A stretch of DNA of 44,228 nt from Pseudomonas sp. Irchel s3h17 (lineage in GTDB: Bacteria > Pseudomonadota > Gammaproteobacteria > Pseudomonadales > Pseudomonadaceae), in NCBI RefSeq assembly GCF_900187505.1, contig NZ_FYDL01000009.1, positions 1 through 44,228 on the forward strand. Reading direction: 5' to 3'. This document shows, piece by piece, positions 33,667 through 42,585 of this stretch. A model generated the notes under the pieces. It saw only the letters and a list, made by a program, of their open reading frames with translations. It was not told where the DNA came from and did no database searches. Every line of letters starts with the position of its first letter. Position 1 is the stretch's first letter. Position numbers and translations under genes: made by a program.

Positions 33667-34065
33667 CTAAGGAAGCATCGCCTCCACTTCCACCTCAATC
33701 AGCCATTGCGGTAGCGAAAGACCACTCACCATCACCCACGATGACGCCGGCGGATTGCTCGGAAAACGCTCCAACAACACCTCGGTGATCTGGTCCTGCT
33801 GATCACGGGCAGAATCGACAATGTAAATCCGCATAATCACCACATGAGACAAGTCTCCACCCGCCTCGGCCAGTATGGCCTCGATGTTGTCGAATACCTT
33901 GTCCGCTTGTTCGCGCAGCCCCAGGGCAACCGTGCGCTCACACTCATCGACACCAACCTGACCGGATAACAACAAACGGCGCCCGCCGCTCACTTCAACG
34001 GCCTGGCTGAAACCGTACTGCAGCGAGTTGAAAACAGTTGAAGGATTCAAAACCGACTTCTGCAT
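33667..34065 (-). CDS. RidA (YjgF/YER057c) family protein
   Basis: A 132-aa member of the RidA superfamily (enamine/imine deaminase fold): FSQAVEVSGGRRLLLSGQVGVD near the N-terminus, NIEAILAEAGGDLSHVVIMRIYIVD in the middle and PASSWVMVSGLSLPQWLIEVEVEAML at the C-terminus. The key Arg of true RidA (in NPxxRx...) appears replaced, as SSW occupies that place, so imine hydrolysis is uncertain and an Rid subgroup is likely. GGGAG precedes the ATG. Confidence 0.85.
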   Translation of the reverse strand: MQKSVLNPSTVFNSLQYGFSQAVEVSGGRRLLLSGQVGVDECERTVALGLREQADKVFDNIEAILAEAGGDLSHVVIMRIYIVDSARDQQDQITEVLLERFPSNPPASSWVMVSGLSLPQWLIEVEVEAMLP

Positions 34066-34202
34066 AGGGACTCCCGATTCCTTGAGATGATCGGGAAAAC
34101 TAAACCAACGCCCATCAGAGTTCTACCCGAAGTCCACCCGCTGCAATACCAGGAAACGTAACTACTCGGGACGAAGTTACCCCTATTACCTGCAGGTGTT
34201 TC

Positions 34203-34607
34203 TCAGTGCCTCACCAGTTTCTCCAATGCCGCGTCGGCCAAAAAGGAGGAGCGGCTTTTAACGTTATGCTCCCGTACATAGCGGTCAATGCGCTGGATCA
34301 CGTAGCCCGGCAATGTCACGTTGACCTTCTCGGTCTTGCCCAGATAAGGCGCGATGTCCAGTTCCAGCATCCCCCAGCCCATGTCGGAAAAATCCGGGTT
34401 ACTGCGGTGCAACGCGGCAGAAGTCGGCATCGGTATGTCCTCCCCGCCAGCGGCGATCTCCTGCAACATGATGTGGGCAACTTCTACCGCTGAGTTGTAA
34501 GCCTCTTCAAACGTGTCTCCTGCGGTGACAGCGCCCGGAATATCGGGGATCTGAATACCGATGGCGGTGTCCTCGTCGCCCCATTCGATACAGATGGGAA
34601 ATTGCAT
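34203..34607 (-). CDS. hicB: HicB-family antitoxin
   Basis: A 134-aa antitoxin. The N-terminal degenerate RNase-H-like domain (FPICIEWGDEDTAIGIQIPDIPGAVTAGDTFEEAYNSAVEVAHIMLQE) binds and blocks HicA; the C-terminal KVNVTLPGYVIQRIDRYVREHNVKSRSSFLADAALEKL is a ribbon-helix-helix for DNA binding and autoregulation. Its ATG overlaps the hicA stop (TAATG), and an AGGAG lies inside the hicA end. The gene order toxin then antitoxin is standard for hicAB. Confidence 0.92.
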   Translation of the reverse strand: MQFPICIEWGDEDTAIGIQIPDIPGAVTAGDTFEEAYNSAVEVAHIMLQEIAAGGEDIPMPTSAALHRSNPDFSDMGWGMLELDIAPYLGKTEKVNVTLPGYVIQRIDRYVREHNVKSRSSFLADAALEKLVRH

Positions 34608-34819
34608 TACGGATCTCCTGCGTAACTGGCTACCGGGTAATGAAGCCCGGCTCGCCTCCTGATGCTTTTAACCGTCCCGATCGGCAAGTCTTTCTTTGGA
34701 TGGGGTACGGGTATCGTGAACGGACTGTAAGGGTGGGTGAAGATGTGATGACTGCCAGTGACCCGGTCGAGCCTCCAGCCCGCCGCCTCCAGCTCCTTGA
34801 TCAATAACCTGCTCTGCAC
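34607..34819 (-). CDS. hicA: HicA-family mRNA interferase toxin
   Basis: A 70-aa toxin with a dsRBD-like fold: LIKELEAAGWRLDRVTGSHHIFTHP, where the His of GSHH is the catalytic residue, then VPHPKKDLPIGTVKSIRRRAGL. It cleaves translated RNA unless bound by HicB. The start is a GTG: two GTG codons follow AGGAGG, and the second (34819) has correct 6-nt spacing; the longer ATG frame from 34882 would include the operator region. Complete pair, no frameshift. Confidence 0.88.
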   Translation of the reverse strand: MQSRLLIKELEAAGWRLDRVTGSHHIFTHPYSPFTIPVPHPKKDLPIGTVKSIRRRAGLHYPVASYAGDP

Positions 34820-34848
34820 CACGCGCCTCCTTGCCCCGGCCCAAATAA

Positions 34849-34876
34849 AAATAACCCTAGAGTTACTTTTACTCAA
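34849..34876 (-). promoter_or_regulatory. hicAB promoter with palindromic operator
   Basis: Minus strand: -35 TTGAGT (34871-34876), 16-bp spacer, -10 TTATTT (34849-34854). TAACCCTAGAGTTA (34852-34865) in the spacer is a palindrome with one mismatched pair, a plausible HicB binding site. Confidence 0.55.
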
Positions 34877-34980
34877 GCACAAAAAGTCGAGCCGTGACGT
34901 ACGGTTGTTTTACAGCGTGTTGAATTGATCGGTGTCTGCGGCGAGGACTGAGCCGGTAGATGCATTGAACCCACCTGCAA

Positions 34981-35006
34981 AAACGGCGACCCGAAGGTCG
35001 CCGTTT
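34981..35006 (-). terminator. Rho-independent terminator of the ccm/lipoprotein unit
   Basis: AAACGGCGACC (34981-34991), loop CGAA, GGTCGCCGTTT (34996-35006): a perfect 11-bp stem that on the minus strand is followed by a short T-run. It lies 3 nt after the lipoprotein stop codon at 35010, in the right orientation to end the leftward transcript. Confidence 0.85.
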
Positions 35007-35009
35007 GCG

Positions 35010-35420
35010 TTACTGCCCGTACTGCCGGCCCAACCCCGACGGCACGCCATGGATATCGGTATCCTCCCATGGCCCTTGCGGGCTGATGCTGCGGCTCCAA
35101 CCGTTGTTCCAGCGATAGTAGGTGCGCTGGCGGTAGAAGACGTTGGTCTGGTCGTCGAGGACATAGACACCCAATCTGGCGTCCCAGTGGCTGTTGCCGC
35201 CAGGAGGTGGGGCGAAGCTTGCCGAGGTGCGAGGCAGGGGCTTGCCCGGTTTGTTCGGGGTCACCGGCTTGCTGGGCGCGGTGGAAGGCCCAGGCTTGGT
35301 CGTCGGGCCCGATGGCGGGATCGGCGGCAATGGCCGGGTATCCGGTAATGGCTCCTGGACCGCACAGGCGCTCAACCCCAAAACCAGGCTGAGCAGAGTG
35401 ATACGGGCGAATACGGTCAT
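35010..35420 (-). CDS. Proline-rich lipoprotein downstream of ccmI
   Basis: A 136-aa lipoprotein: signal MTVFARITLLSLVLGLSAC with lipobox LSAC (Cys 19). Residues about 22-73 are rich in Pro, Lys, Thr and Ser (PPIPPSGPTTKPGPSTAPSK), probably an unfolded spacer; the C-terminal domain is aromatic-rich (DARLGVYVLDDQTNVFYRQRTYYRWNNGWSRS), suggesting a small beta-fold. AGGAAAC precedes the ATG. It begins 15 nt after ccmI on the same strand and is followed by a strong terminator, so it is probably read with the ccm genes. Function not recognised. Confidence 0.78.
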   Translation of the reverse strand: MTVFARITLLSLVLGLSACAVQEPLPDTRPLPPIPPSGPTTKPGPSTAPSKPVTPNKPGKPLPRTSASFAPPPGGNSHWDARLGVYVLDDQTNVFYRQRTYYRWNNGWSRSISPQGPWEDTDIHGVPSGLGRQYGQ

Positions 35421-35435
35421 TGCGGTGTTTCCTGG

Positions 35436-36644
35436 TTATTTGTCCGGACTGTCGATGGTCAGTATTTGCGGCGCGGTGGTGCTGCTGGCCAAAGGCTGGC
35501 TGCGACCGATCCATTCGCCGGCAGTCGGTTGACCGGCACGAGACACGCGCGCAACCAGTTGGACTTCAGGAAAGTTGGACAGTTTCAACTGCGGCATCAT
35601 TGCGTCGGCATCACCCAGCTCAACGGTCACAGGCAGGTCGGCGACTGTCAGGCGCTTGGCTGCCAGGGGGGCCGGCGGGCCGGACGTGGCGCGCGCAAAG
35701 ATGAACACGCTGTCACCCGGCAGGACCTTGGCCTTCAGGTCAGCCGCCAGGTCGACGGTCACCTTCAGCAGCGCCGCGGGCTTGGCCGCGGCGACCGGAG
35801 CCTTGGCCACGGCACCGCCGCTCTCCTGCAATTTTTCGCTCGCCCGTTGGATGCCGCCCTGCAGGGCGCTGCGCGAATTGTCCTCGGCTGGCAGTTGCGC
35901 CAGCAGGCGATTCCAGTAGTCGATGGCCTCCTGGTAACGCTCGCCTTCGAAGGCCGCGATGCCCAGCAGGCCGAGGCTGGTGACTTCTTTCGGATCAGCC
36001 TTGAGCGCTTCGTCGGTCAGCGCCTGGACCTTGTCCGACCACTTCTTGTTGTCGGCAAAGTACTGGGCCTGGGCCCACTGGCCGAGCAACTCGGGCTGAC
36101 GACCGGCAATGGCCACGGTGCGTTCGAAAATCTTTGCGGCGTCCGCCGGACGGTCCTGGGCCATATAGGTACGCCCCAGGAAGTACAGGCCTTCGGCAGA
36201 GTCCGGCTGAGCGGCAACGGCACGCTCCAGGCGCAGGGTCATCTCTTCCATCGACTGCGGCGCCTGGGCGAACTCGCGGGTCAATTCGACCTTGTCGCTG
36301 GCACCAAAATGCAGGTACAGCCCCAGCCCCAACACCGGCACCAGGATCGCGGCCAGCAACGGCAGCGGCTTGCCCAAGCGGGAAACCCGGCCGGTATCGG
36401 CACCTTCGGTGTCGGCCAACAGCTCACGGGCGGCTTCGTCACGACCGGCGCTCATCTGCGTCGCATCGAGCACGCCTTCGGCCTGCTGCGACTGCAACTC
36501 GGCCACGCGCTCTTGGTAAAGCGCCACGTTCAGCGCGGTACGATCCTCTTCGCGCTGGGCGCGACGGCCCCGCAGCACCGGGATCAATAGAAAACTCAGG
36601 GCAACCAGTAGAAGCAGACCTGCAGCGAGCCAGAAATCAATCAT
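35436..36644 (-). CDS. ccmI: Cytochrome c maturation protein CcmI (CycH)
   Basis: A 402-aa apocytochrome c chaperone. Two N-terminal membrane segments (about 4-24 and 95-112) enclose a cytoplasmic loop; TPR repeats follow (about 130-260: [29 protein letters not shown]), then a periplasmic C-terminal domain ([26 protein letters not shown]) that binds the apocytochrome C-terminus. ATGA overlap with ccmH. Confidence 0.9.
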   Translation of the reverse strand: MIDFWLAAGLLLLVALSFLLIPVLRGRRAQREEDRTALNVALYQERVAELQSQQAEGVLDATQMSAGRDEAARELLADTEGADTGRVSRLGKPLPLLAAILVPVLGLGLYLHFGASDKVELTREFAQAPQSMEEMTLRLERAVAAQPDSAEGLYFLGRTYMAQDRPADAAKIFERTVAIAGRQPELLGQWAQAQYFADNKKWSDKVQALTDEALKADPKEVTSLGLLGIAAFEGERYQEAIDYWNRLLAQLPAEDNSRSALQGGIQRASEKLQESGGAVAKAPVAAAKPAALLKVTVDLAADLKAKVLPGDSVFIFARATSGPPAPLAAKRLTVADLPVTVELGDADAMMPQLKLSNFPEVQLVARVSRAGQPTAGEWIGRSQPLASSTTAPQILTIDSPDK

Positions 36645-37111
36645 TCTTGGTTTTTATCCAACAGTTGGTCGAGGCGCTTGCGCTCCTCGTCAGTAAGCGT
36701 GTCCTTGCCAGCGGCACGCTCGACGCGCCGACGACGGACGATCAGGGCAATCACCACCACACCTCCGAGCAACAGCCCGGCCGGGCCAAACCACAACAGC
36801 GCGGTCTTGCCGGTCAGGGCCGGCTTGTAGCGCACGAAGTCGCCATAGCGATCGACCATGAAGTCGATGATCTGCTGGTTGTCCTTGCCCTCGCCGAGCA
36901 TGCGGAAAATCTCTTTGCGCAGGTCAGCGGCAATCGGCGCGTTGGAGTCGGCAATGTCCTGGTTCTGGCACTTGGGGCAACGCAGCTCTTTGGTCAGCTC
37001 GCGAAACCGCTCGCGATCGCCTTCCTTGGCGAACTCGTAGGTGTCGATGGCCGCATGGGCCACACCCGCGATGCTCAAGCCCAGTACGGCGGCGGCAATC
37101 CAGCGCTTCAT
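36641..37111 (-). CDS. ccmH: Cytochrome c maturation protein CcmH (CycL)
   Basis: A 156-aa protein reducing the apocytochrome CXXCH thiols for heme attachment. Signal peptide to about AHA-20; LRCPKCQNQ with C45 and C48; one C-terminal membrane segment ([17 protein letters not shown], about 106-125). It is the short form without the TPR part, which here is encoded by ccmI. It overlaps ccmG and ccmI by 4 nt each. Confidence 0.93.
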   Translation of the reverse strand: MKRWIAAAVLGLSIAGVAHAAIDTYEFAKEGDRERFRELTKELRCPKCQNQDIADSNAPIAADLRKEIFRMLGEGKDNQQIIDFMVDRYGDFVRYKPALTGKTALLWFGPAGLLLGGVVVIALIVRRRRVERAAGKDTLTDEERKRLDQLLDKNQE

Positions 37112-37644
37112 GGCTTGGCCTCGTCGACCAGCGCCTGGTACTTGAACGCCAGTTGCTCACGCCAGACCACTTCGTCGATCACCCCGACGTATTTGTCGCG
37201 AATGATGCCCTTGGCGTCGATGAAGAAGGTTTCCGGGGCACCGTAGACACCCAGGTTCAGGCCCAGGGTGCCCTCCTCGTCACGGATGTCCAGCAGGTAC
37301 GGGTTATGGAACTCGGCCAGCCACTTCAAGGCGTCGGCATTGACGTCCTTGTAGTTGACGCCGTAGATCGCCACGCCCTGCTCGGCCAGCTTGTTCAGCA
37401 CCGGGTGTTCGACCCGGCAGGAAATGCACCAGGTCCCCCAGACGTTGACCAGCGCCGGCTTGCCCAACAGGTCGGCGCGGGTCAGGGTCTTGTCGCCCTG
37501 CACCGTGGGCAGGGAGAACTCCGGGAACGGCTTGCCGATCATGGCCGAAGGCAACTCGGCCGGGTTCAGGTACAACCCCCGATAAAGAAACACGGCGACC
37601 ACCAGGAACAGCGCCAGTGGCAACACCATCAACCAACGTTTCAT
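37108..37644 (-). CDS. ccmG: Thiol:disulfide interchange protein CcmG (DsbE)
   Basis: A 178-aa membrane-anchored periplasmic thioredoxin: N-terminal anchor about 4-22, then WGTW-C73-IS-C76-RVEHP and the cis-Pro region VYGAPETFFIDAKG. It supplies electrons from CcdA or DsbD to CcmH and apocytochrome. The CXXC dipeptide is IS rather than the commoner PT/PS. Overlaps ccmF and ccmH by 4 nt. Confidence 0.93.
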   Translation of the reverse strand: MKRWLMVLPLALFLVVAVFLYRGLYLNPAELPSAMIGKPFPEFSLPTVQGDKTLTRADLLGKPALVNVWGTWCISCRVEHPVLNKLAEQGVAIYGVNYKDVNADALKWLAEFHNPYLLDIRDEEGTLGLNLGVYGAPETFFIDAKGIIRDKYVGVIDEVVWREQLAFKYQALVDEAKP

Positions 37645-39629
37645 GCAGTCGCTCCCGTCATGCCCAGCGCTTCACGCACACGGCTTTTCACCTTGACCCG
37701 ATAACGCCGGTCCATTGCCGCCAGCAAACCGCCAAAACCGGTGAGCAGGCCGCCGAACCAGATCCAGCGCACGAACGGCTTGACGTGCACGCGCACGGCC
37801 CAGGCGCCATCGCCCAGCGATTCACCCAGGGCCACATAGATGTCCCGGGTGAAGCCGGCGTCGATCCCGGCTTCGGTCATGACCGAGTTCTGCACGGTAT
37901 ACAGGCGTTTTTCCGGGTGCAGGACACTGACTTCCTTGCCATCGCGGATCACCCGCACGGTGCCCTTGTCGGAGGTGAAGTTCGGGCCTTCGAAGTGCTT
38001 GGCCCCTTCGAACACGAAGTGATAACCGGCCAGCTCCATCGACTCGCCCGGGTCCAGGCGCAAATCGCGCTCGGCGCTGTTCTGGCTCGACAGCACCACG
38101 CCCAGCGCGCACACGGCGATGCCAAAATGCGCGATCTGCATGCCCCAGTAGCTGCGGGTCAGGGTCGGCAGGCCCTTGACCAGGCCCTTGTGACGGGTTT
38201 TATCGAAGATGTCACGCACACCGGCCAGCAACACCCAGGCCGCGAGCATGAAGGTCGCCAGCACCGCCCAGTTGAAATCGCCGTAGGCGATCCCGGCCAC
38301 CACGGCCAGCGCGGCGCTGCCCAGCAGCACCGGGGTCAGCATGCCCAGCAGCCATTTCACCGGGGTGTCTTTCCAGCGCACCAGCACGCCCACCGCCATG
38401 ACCATCATCAGCAATGCCATCAATGGAATGAACAGGGCGTTGAAGTACGGCGGGCCTACTGACAGCTTGGCGCCGGTCAGGGCGTCCAGCACCAGCGGGT
38501 ACAAGGTGCCCAGCAGAATCATCGAGGCCGCCACCACCAGCACCAGGTTATTGCCCAGCAGCAGGGTTTCACGGGACCACAGGTTGAAGCCCACGTGGCT
38601 CTTGACCACCGGCGCGCGCAAGGCAAACAGCGTCAGCGAACCGCCCACCACGAACAGCAGGAAGATCAGGATGAACACACCGCGCTCAGGGTCCGAGGCG
38701 AATGCGTGCACCGACGTCAGGACGCCGGAACGGACCAGGAAGGTGCCCAGCAGGCTCAGGGAAAACGCGGCGATGGCCAGCAACACGGTCCAGCTCTTGA
38801 ACACACCCCGTTTTTCAGTCACCGCCAGCGAGTGGATCAGCGCGGTGCCGACCAGCCATGGCATGAACGAGGCGTTTTCCACCGGGTCCCAGAACCACCA
38901 GCCACCCCAGCCGAGTTCGTAGTAGGCCCACCACGAGCCGAGGGTGATGCCGATACCCAGGAAAGCCCAGGCAACAATGGTCCAGGGACGGGACCAACGG
39001 GCCCACGCCGCATCCAGGCGACCGCCCATCAACGCGGCAATGGCGAAGGCGAAGGCCACCGAGAAGCCGACGTAGCCCATGTAGAGCATCGGCGGGTGAA
39101 CAATCAGGCCGATGTCTTGCAACAACGGATTGAGGTCGGCGCCATCCGTCGGCATTTGCGGCAGGATGCGCTCGAACGGGTTCGAGGTAGCGATCAGGAA
39201 CAACAGGAAACCGGTGCTGATCATGCCCATCACCGCCAGTACCCGGGCCAGCATGACCTGCGGCAGTTGCCGGGAGAACACCGACACCGCGAAGGTCCAG
39301 CCACCGAGAATCAGCGCCCACAGCAACAGGGAACCTTCGTGGGCGCCCCACACGGCGCTGAACTTGTAGTACCAGGGCAACGCGCTGTTGGAGTTGTTGG
39401 CCACATAGGCGACCGAGAAGTCATCGGCCATGAAGGCATAGGTCAGGCACCCGAAGGCGAACGCCAGAAAGGTGAACTGCCCCCACGCCGCAGGCTGGGC
39501 CAGGCCCATCCACAGGCGATCGCCGCGCCAGGCGCCGAGCAACGGCACAATGGCCTGCACGACGGCAAAGCACAGGGCGAGAATCATCGCCAGGTGGCCA
39601 AGCTCGGGAATAAAGAGACCGGAAGTCAT
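37641..39629 (-). CDS. ccmF: Heme lyase subunit CcmF
   Basis: A 662-aa polytopic protein, about 15 hydrophobic segments, of the heme handling superfamily. WWD motif WGGWWFWDPVENASFMPWL (about 236-254) plus conserved periplasmic His (YKFSAVWGAHEGSLLLW, PPMLYMGYVG). With CcmH and CcmI it transfers heme from CcmE to apocytochrome c. It starts 3 nt after the ccmE stop. Confidence 0.96.
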   Translation of the reverse strand: MTSGLFIPELGHLAMILALCFAVVQAIVPLLGAWRGDRLWMGLAQPAAWGQFTFLAFAFGCLTYAFMADDFSVAYVANNSNSALPWYYKFSAVWGAHEGSLLLWALILGGWTFAVSVFSRQLPQVMLARVLAVMGMISTGFLLFLIATSNPFERILPQMPTDGADLNPLLQDIGLIVHPPMLYMGYVGFSVAFAFAIAALMGGRLDAAWARWSRPWTIVAWAFLGIGITLGSWWAYYELGWGGWWFWDPVENASFMPWLVGTALIHSLAVTEKRGVFKSWTVLLAIAAFSLSLLGTFLVRSGVLTSVHAFASDPERGVFILIFLLFVVGGSLTLFALRAPVVKSHVGFNLWSRETLLLGNNLVLVVAASMILLGTLYPLVLDALTGAKLSVGPPYFNALFIPLMALLMMVMAVGVLVRWKDTPVKWLLGMLTPVLLGSAALAVVAGIAYGDFNWAVLATFMLAAWVLLAGVRDIFDKTRHKGLVKGLPTLTRSYWGMQIAHFGIAVCALGVVLSSQNSAERDLRLDPGESMELAGYHFVFEGAKHFEGPNFTSDKGTVRVIRDGKEVSVLHPEKRLYTVQNSVMTEAGIDAGFTRDIYVALGESLGDGAWAVRVHVKPFVRWIWFGGLLTGFGGLLAAMDRRYRVKVKSRVREALGMTGATA

Positions 39630-39632
39630 GGA

Positions 39633-40088
39633 TCAACCCTCCTTCGCGGGTGTGGGAGCGGATTGACCACTGTCTTTGAGCGCCTTGGTCACTTCGGGCG
39701 GCATGTACTTCTCGTCGTGCTTGGCCAGCACTTCGTCCGCCACCACTACGCCATCAGCGTTCAGCTTGCCCAGCGCAACGATGCCCTGCCCTTCACGGAA
39801 CAGGTCCGGAAGGATGCCGCGGTAGGTGATGGTCACGGACTTGTTGAAGTCGGTCACCACGAACCTGACGTCCAACGAATCGCCGGAGCGCTGCAGGGAC
39901 CCGGCTTCGACCATGCCGCCCGCGCGGATGCGCGTGTCTTGCGGAGCTTCGCCGTTGGCGATCTGGGTCGGCGTGTAGAACAGGTTGATGTTCTGCTGCA
40001 GGGCGCTCAAGGCCAGGCCGACGGCAGCGCCGACACCGACCAGGATCGCGAGAATGATGACAAGACGTTTTTTACGCAGCGGATTCAC
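39633..40088 (-). CDS. ccmE: Heme chaperone CcmE
   Basis: A 151-aa periplasmic OB-fold protein with an N-terminal anchor (about 8-29). The heme-binding His is H124 in [13 protein letters not shown] (HxxxY form). The start is GTG at 40088 in a GTGA overlap with the ccmD stop. It accepts heme from CcmABCD and hands it to CcmF. Confidence 0.95.
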   Translation of the reverse strand: MNPLRKKRLVIILAILVGVGAAVGLALSALQQNINLFYTPTQIANGEAPQDTRIRAGGMVEAGSLQRSGDSLDVRFVVTDFNKSVTITYRGILPDLFREGQGIVALGKLNADGVVVADEVLAKHDEKYMPPEVTKALKDSGQSAPTPAKEG

Positions 40089-40261
40089 TGGCTGTTCTCC
40101 CGGCGCAGACGACGCGCCTCTTGTTGCAGATAACGCTTGCGGGCCAGGATCGGCGCAGCCACGTTGAGGGCCAGTACCGCCAGGCAGATGCCATAGGCCG
40201 ACCAGACATAAAGACCGTGATGGCCCATGGCGAGGAAGTCGCCAAATGAAGCGAAACTCAT
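40085..40261 (-). CDS. ccmD: Small heme exporter protein CcmD
   Basis: A 58-aa one-helix membrane protein: [27 protein letters not shown]..., then a basic tail ending RRLRRENSQ. The GHHGLYVW segment before the helix is typical of CcmD. It stabilises the CcmABC-CcmE complex. ATGA overlap with ccmC and 4-nt overlap with ccmE. Confidence 0.92.
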   Translation of the reverse strand: MSFASFGDFLAMGHHGLYVWSAYGICLAVLALNVAAPILARKRYLQQEARRLRRENSQ

Positions 40262-41013
40262 GACGCGGCCTCCAGGCTGTTTTGCACTTCGGCTTTCACC
40301 CAGCTGGCACGCGCTTCGCGCTTGAGCACTTCAAGGCGCATGCGCAGCAATAGCACCGCGCCGAAGAAACAGTAGAAGCCCAGCACCGTGAGCAACAACG
40401 GCAGCCACATTTGCGCCGGCATCGCCGGTTTTTCGGTGAGGGTGAAGGTGGCGCCCTGGTGCAGGGTGTTCCACCACTCCACCGAGTACTTGATGATCGG
40501 GATGTTGATCACACCGACAATCGCCAGCACCGCGCAGGCCTTGGCCGCGCTGTCGCGATTGCTGATGGCATTGCCCAGGGCAATCAGGCCGAAATACAGA
40601 AACAGCAGGATCAGCATCGACGTCAGCCGTGCATCCCAGACCCACCACGAGCCCCAGGTCGGCTTGCCCCAGATCGCCCCGGTCACCAGCGCCACGGCGG
40701 TCATCCAGGCACCGATCGGCGCGGCGCACTGCAGGGCCACGTCCGCCAGTTTCATCTTCCACACAAGTCCGACAATGCCGCAGACCGCCAGCATCACATA
40801 GACGGACTGGGCCAGCATGGCGGCCGGCACATGAATGTAGATGATCCGGAAGCTGTTGCCTTGCTGGTAGTCCGGCGGCGCGAAGGCCAGGCCCCAGACG
40901 GCACCGATGCCGATCAGCAGCAACGCGGCGATGCTCAGCCAGGGCAGCATTCTACCGCTGATGCCGTAAAACCACTTGGGTGAGCCGAGTTTATGAAACC
41001 AGGTCCAGTTCAT
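40258..41013 (-). CDS. ccmC: Heme exporter protein CcmC
   Basis: A 251-aa six-helix membrane protein with the WWD tryptophan-rich motif [18 protein letters not shown] (about 120-137) and flanking conserved His ([11 protein letters not shown] and later), which presents heme to CcmE. The start at 41013 has GGAAAC 4 nt upstream; GTG/ATG codons at 41028-41025 are alternatives. Confidence 0.94.
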   Translation of the reverse strand: MNWTWFHKLGSPKWFYGISGRMLPWLSIAALLLIGIGAVWGLAFAPPDYQQGNSFRIIYIHVPAAMLAQSVYVMLAVCGIVGLVWKMKLADVALQCAAPIGAWMTAVALVTGAIWGKPTWGSWWVWDARLTSMLILLFLYFGLIALGNAISNRDSAAKACAVLAIVGVINIPIIKYSVEWWNTLHQGATFTLTEKPAMPAQMWLPLLLTVLGFYCFFGAVLLLRMRLEVLKREARASWVKAEVQNSLEAAS

Positions 41014-41065
41014 TACTGTTTCCATCACGGTTGTTTTTCGTTGTCACGAAAAGCCAGGGCCTTTT

Positions 41066-41084
41066 CTGGTTAAAAAATAACCAG
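41066..41084 (-). other. Hairpin in the ccmB-ccmC gap
   Basis: CTGGTTA (41066-41072), loop of five A/T, TAACCAG (41078-41084): a perfect 7-bp stem in the only sizeable gap (77 bp) of the ccm operon. On the minus strand the loop is T-rich and no T-run follows, so partial attenuation or mRNA protection is more likely than full termination. Confidence 0.5.
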
Positions 41085-41090
41085 GCCTCA

Positions 41091-41759
41091 TTATTCGCCG
41101 ACGCTGATCTTCAGGCCAGCAGCTATTGCAAAGGGTGTCAGGGTTATCGCCAGGGCGGCCAGGCTACCCAGCCACAGCAGATACCCGGTTGCCGGCATGC
41201 CCTGGAGCGCCGCCTGCAAGGCGCCACTGCCCAGGATCAGCACCGGGATGTACAACGGCAAAATCAACAGCGCCAGCAGCAAGCCACCGCGCTTGAGACC
41301 CACCGTCAGTGCCGCACCGACCGCACCGAGCAAGCTCAGTACCGGTGTACCCAGCAACAGCGACAAGAGCAAAACCGGCAGACAAGCGGCAGGCAAACCG
41401 AGCATCAACGCCAGTAACGGCGCAAGCAATACCAGTGCCAGGCCGGAAAACACCCAGTGTGCCAGTACCTTGGCCAAAACCAGAAGAGGCAGGGGGTGCG
41501 ACGAAAGGACCCACTGCTCAAGGGATCCGTCCTCGAAATCACTGCGAAAAAGCCCGTCCAGCGAGAGCAAAACCGACAAAAGGGCCGCTACCCAGACCAG
41601 GCCCGGCGACAAGGTTTGCAACAATTGTGTCTCAGGTCCGACCGCCAGCGGGAACAATGCAACGACGATGGCGAAGAATACGAGAGGGTTGGCCAGCTCT
41701 GCCGGTCGACGACACAGCAAGCGCGCCTCACGGGCGACCAACAGCGCAAAGACACTCAT
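41091..41759 (-). CDS. ccmB: Heme exporter protein CcmB (ABC permease)
   Basis: A 222-aa six-segment permease partner of CcmA. Family block [33 protein letters not shown] about 70-105. The ATG at 41759 overlaps the ccmA stop by 4 nt; the upstream in-frame codon at 41768 would add three residues. Confidence 0.93.
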   Translation of the reverse strand: MSVFALLVAREARLLCRRPAELANPLVFFAIVVALFPLAVGPETQLLQTLSPGLVWVAALLSVLLSLDGLFRSDFEDGSLEQWVLSSHPLPLLVLAKVLAHWVFSGLALVLLAPLLALMLGLPAACLPVLLLSLLLGTPVLSLLGAVGAALTVGLKRGGLLLALLILPLYIPVLILGSGALQAALQGMPATGYLLWLGSLAALAITLTPFAIAAGLKISVGE

Positions 41760-42391
41760 ACGGCCCACCGCCCCAGATCAATGTCGCGGTAACCGGCCGG
41801 CATCCGGGTCAGGGTGTGGTGAGTGGTCAAGACCACCATGCCACCCTGCTCGCAGTGTGCGGCCAGGTGTTCTTCCAGCTGGGCGACACCTTGTTTGTCG
41901 AGCGCGGTAAACGGCTCGTCGAGAATCCACAACGTCGGACTGTCCAGGTACAACCGCGCCAGGGCGACCCGGCGTTGCTGCCCGGCGGACAAGGTGTGGC
42001 AGGGAACATCTTCGAAACCACGCAGTCCTACCGCTTCCAGCGCCCGCCAGATGGCCTCATGCGTGGCCGGTTGATGCAAGGCGCACAACCAGCTGAGGTT
42101 CTCCTCAGGGGTCAGCAAGTCCTTGATGCCGGCGGCATGGCCGATCCACAGCAGGTTGTGGGCCAGCTCCGTGCGCTGTTGATTGAGTGGCTGGCCATTG
42201 AGCAACACCTGGCCGCTGGTAGGCTGCATCAACCCGGCGAGCAGGCGCAGCAGGCTGGTCTTGCCGCTGCCGTTGGGGCCGCTGATCTGCAACATGTCAC
42301 CGCTGCCCAGCTGCAATTCGAGGTGCTCGAAGAGCATTCGCAAGTCTCGCTCGCAGGCGAGCGCTACGGCTTGTAGTCGAGGGATGGTCAA
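41756..42391 (-). CDS. ccmA: Heme exporter ATP-binding protein CcmA
   Basis: A 211-aa ABC ATPase: Walker [18 protein letters not shown] (about 37-53), signature [15 protein letters not shown], Walker [13 protein letters not shown] and switch HH (LTTHHTL). It drives release of holo-CcmE from CcmCD. First gene of ccmABCDEFGHI, divergent from the fliK-like gene; the 194-bp gap 42392-42585 must hold both promoters, but I see no confident -35/-10 pair. Confidence 0.95.
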   Translation of the reverse strand: MTIPRLQAVALACERDLRMLFEHLELQLGSGDMLQISGPNGSGKTSLLRLLAGLMQPTSGQVLLNGQPLNQQRTELAHNLLWIGHAAGIKDLLTPEENLSWLCALHQPATHEAIWRALEAVGLRGFEDVPCHTLSAGQQRRVALARLYLDSPTLWILDEPFTALDKQGVAQLEEHLAAHCEQGGMVVLTTHHTLTRMPAGYRDIDLGRWAV

Positions 42392-42585
42392 AAGATCGCG
42401 GGCCTTTACGGTTCAAGTCGGCTGTGGATCGGCCGTTAACGTGGTGCAGCATAGAGGCATTGACGGCCTGTTCCAGAGAGCTGGGTCAAACAATTGCGAT
42501 GTTTTCGCGAGGTCTCCGAAGACGGGCCGCATTATACATGTGATGTCCTACTCTAAAGAGGGCAATTTCGACAGGGTGTGACCTG

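Noticed and set aside
38595..40133. 512-codon open frame opposite ccmF/ccmE
   Set aside because: It crosses two real genes on the other strand and has repetitive Gln/Arg/Glu/His composition: a codon-bias shadow.
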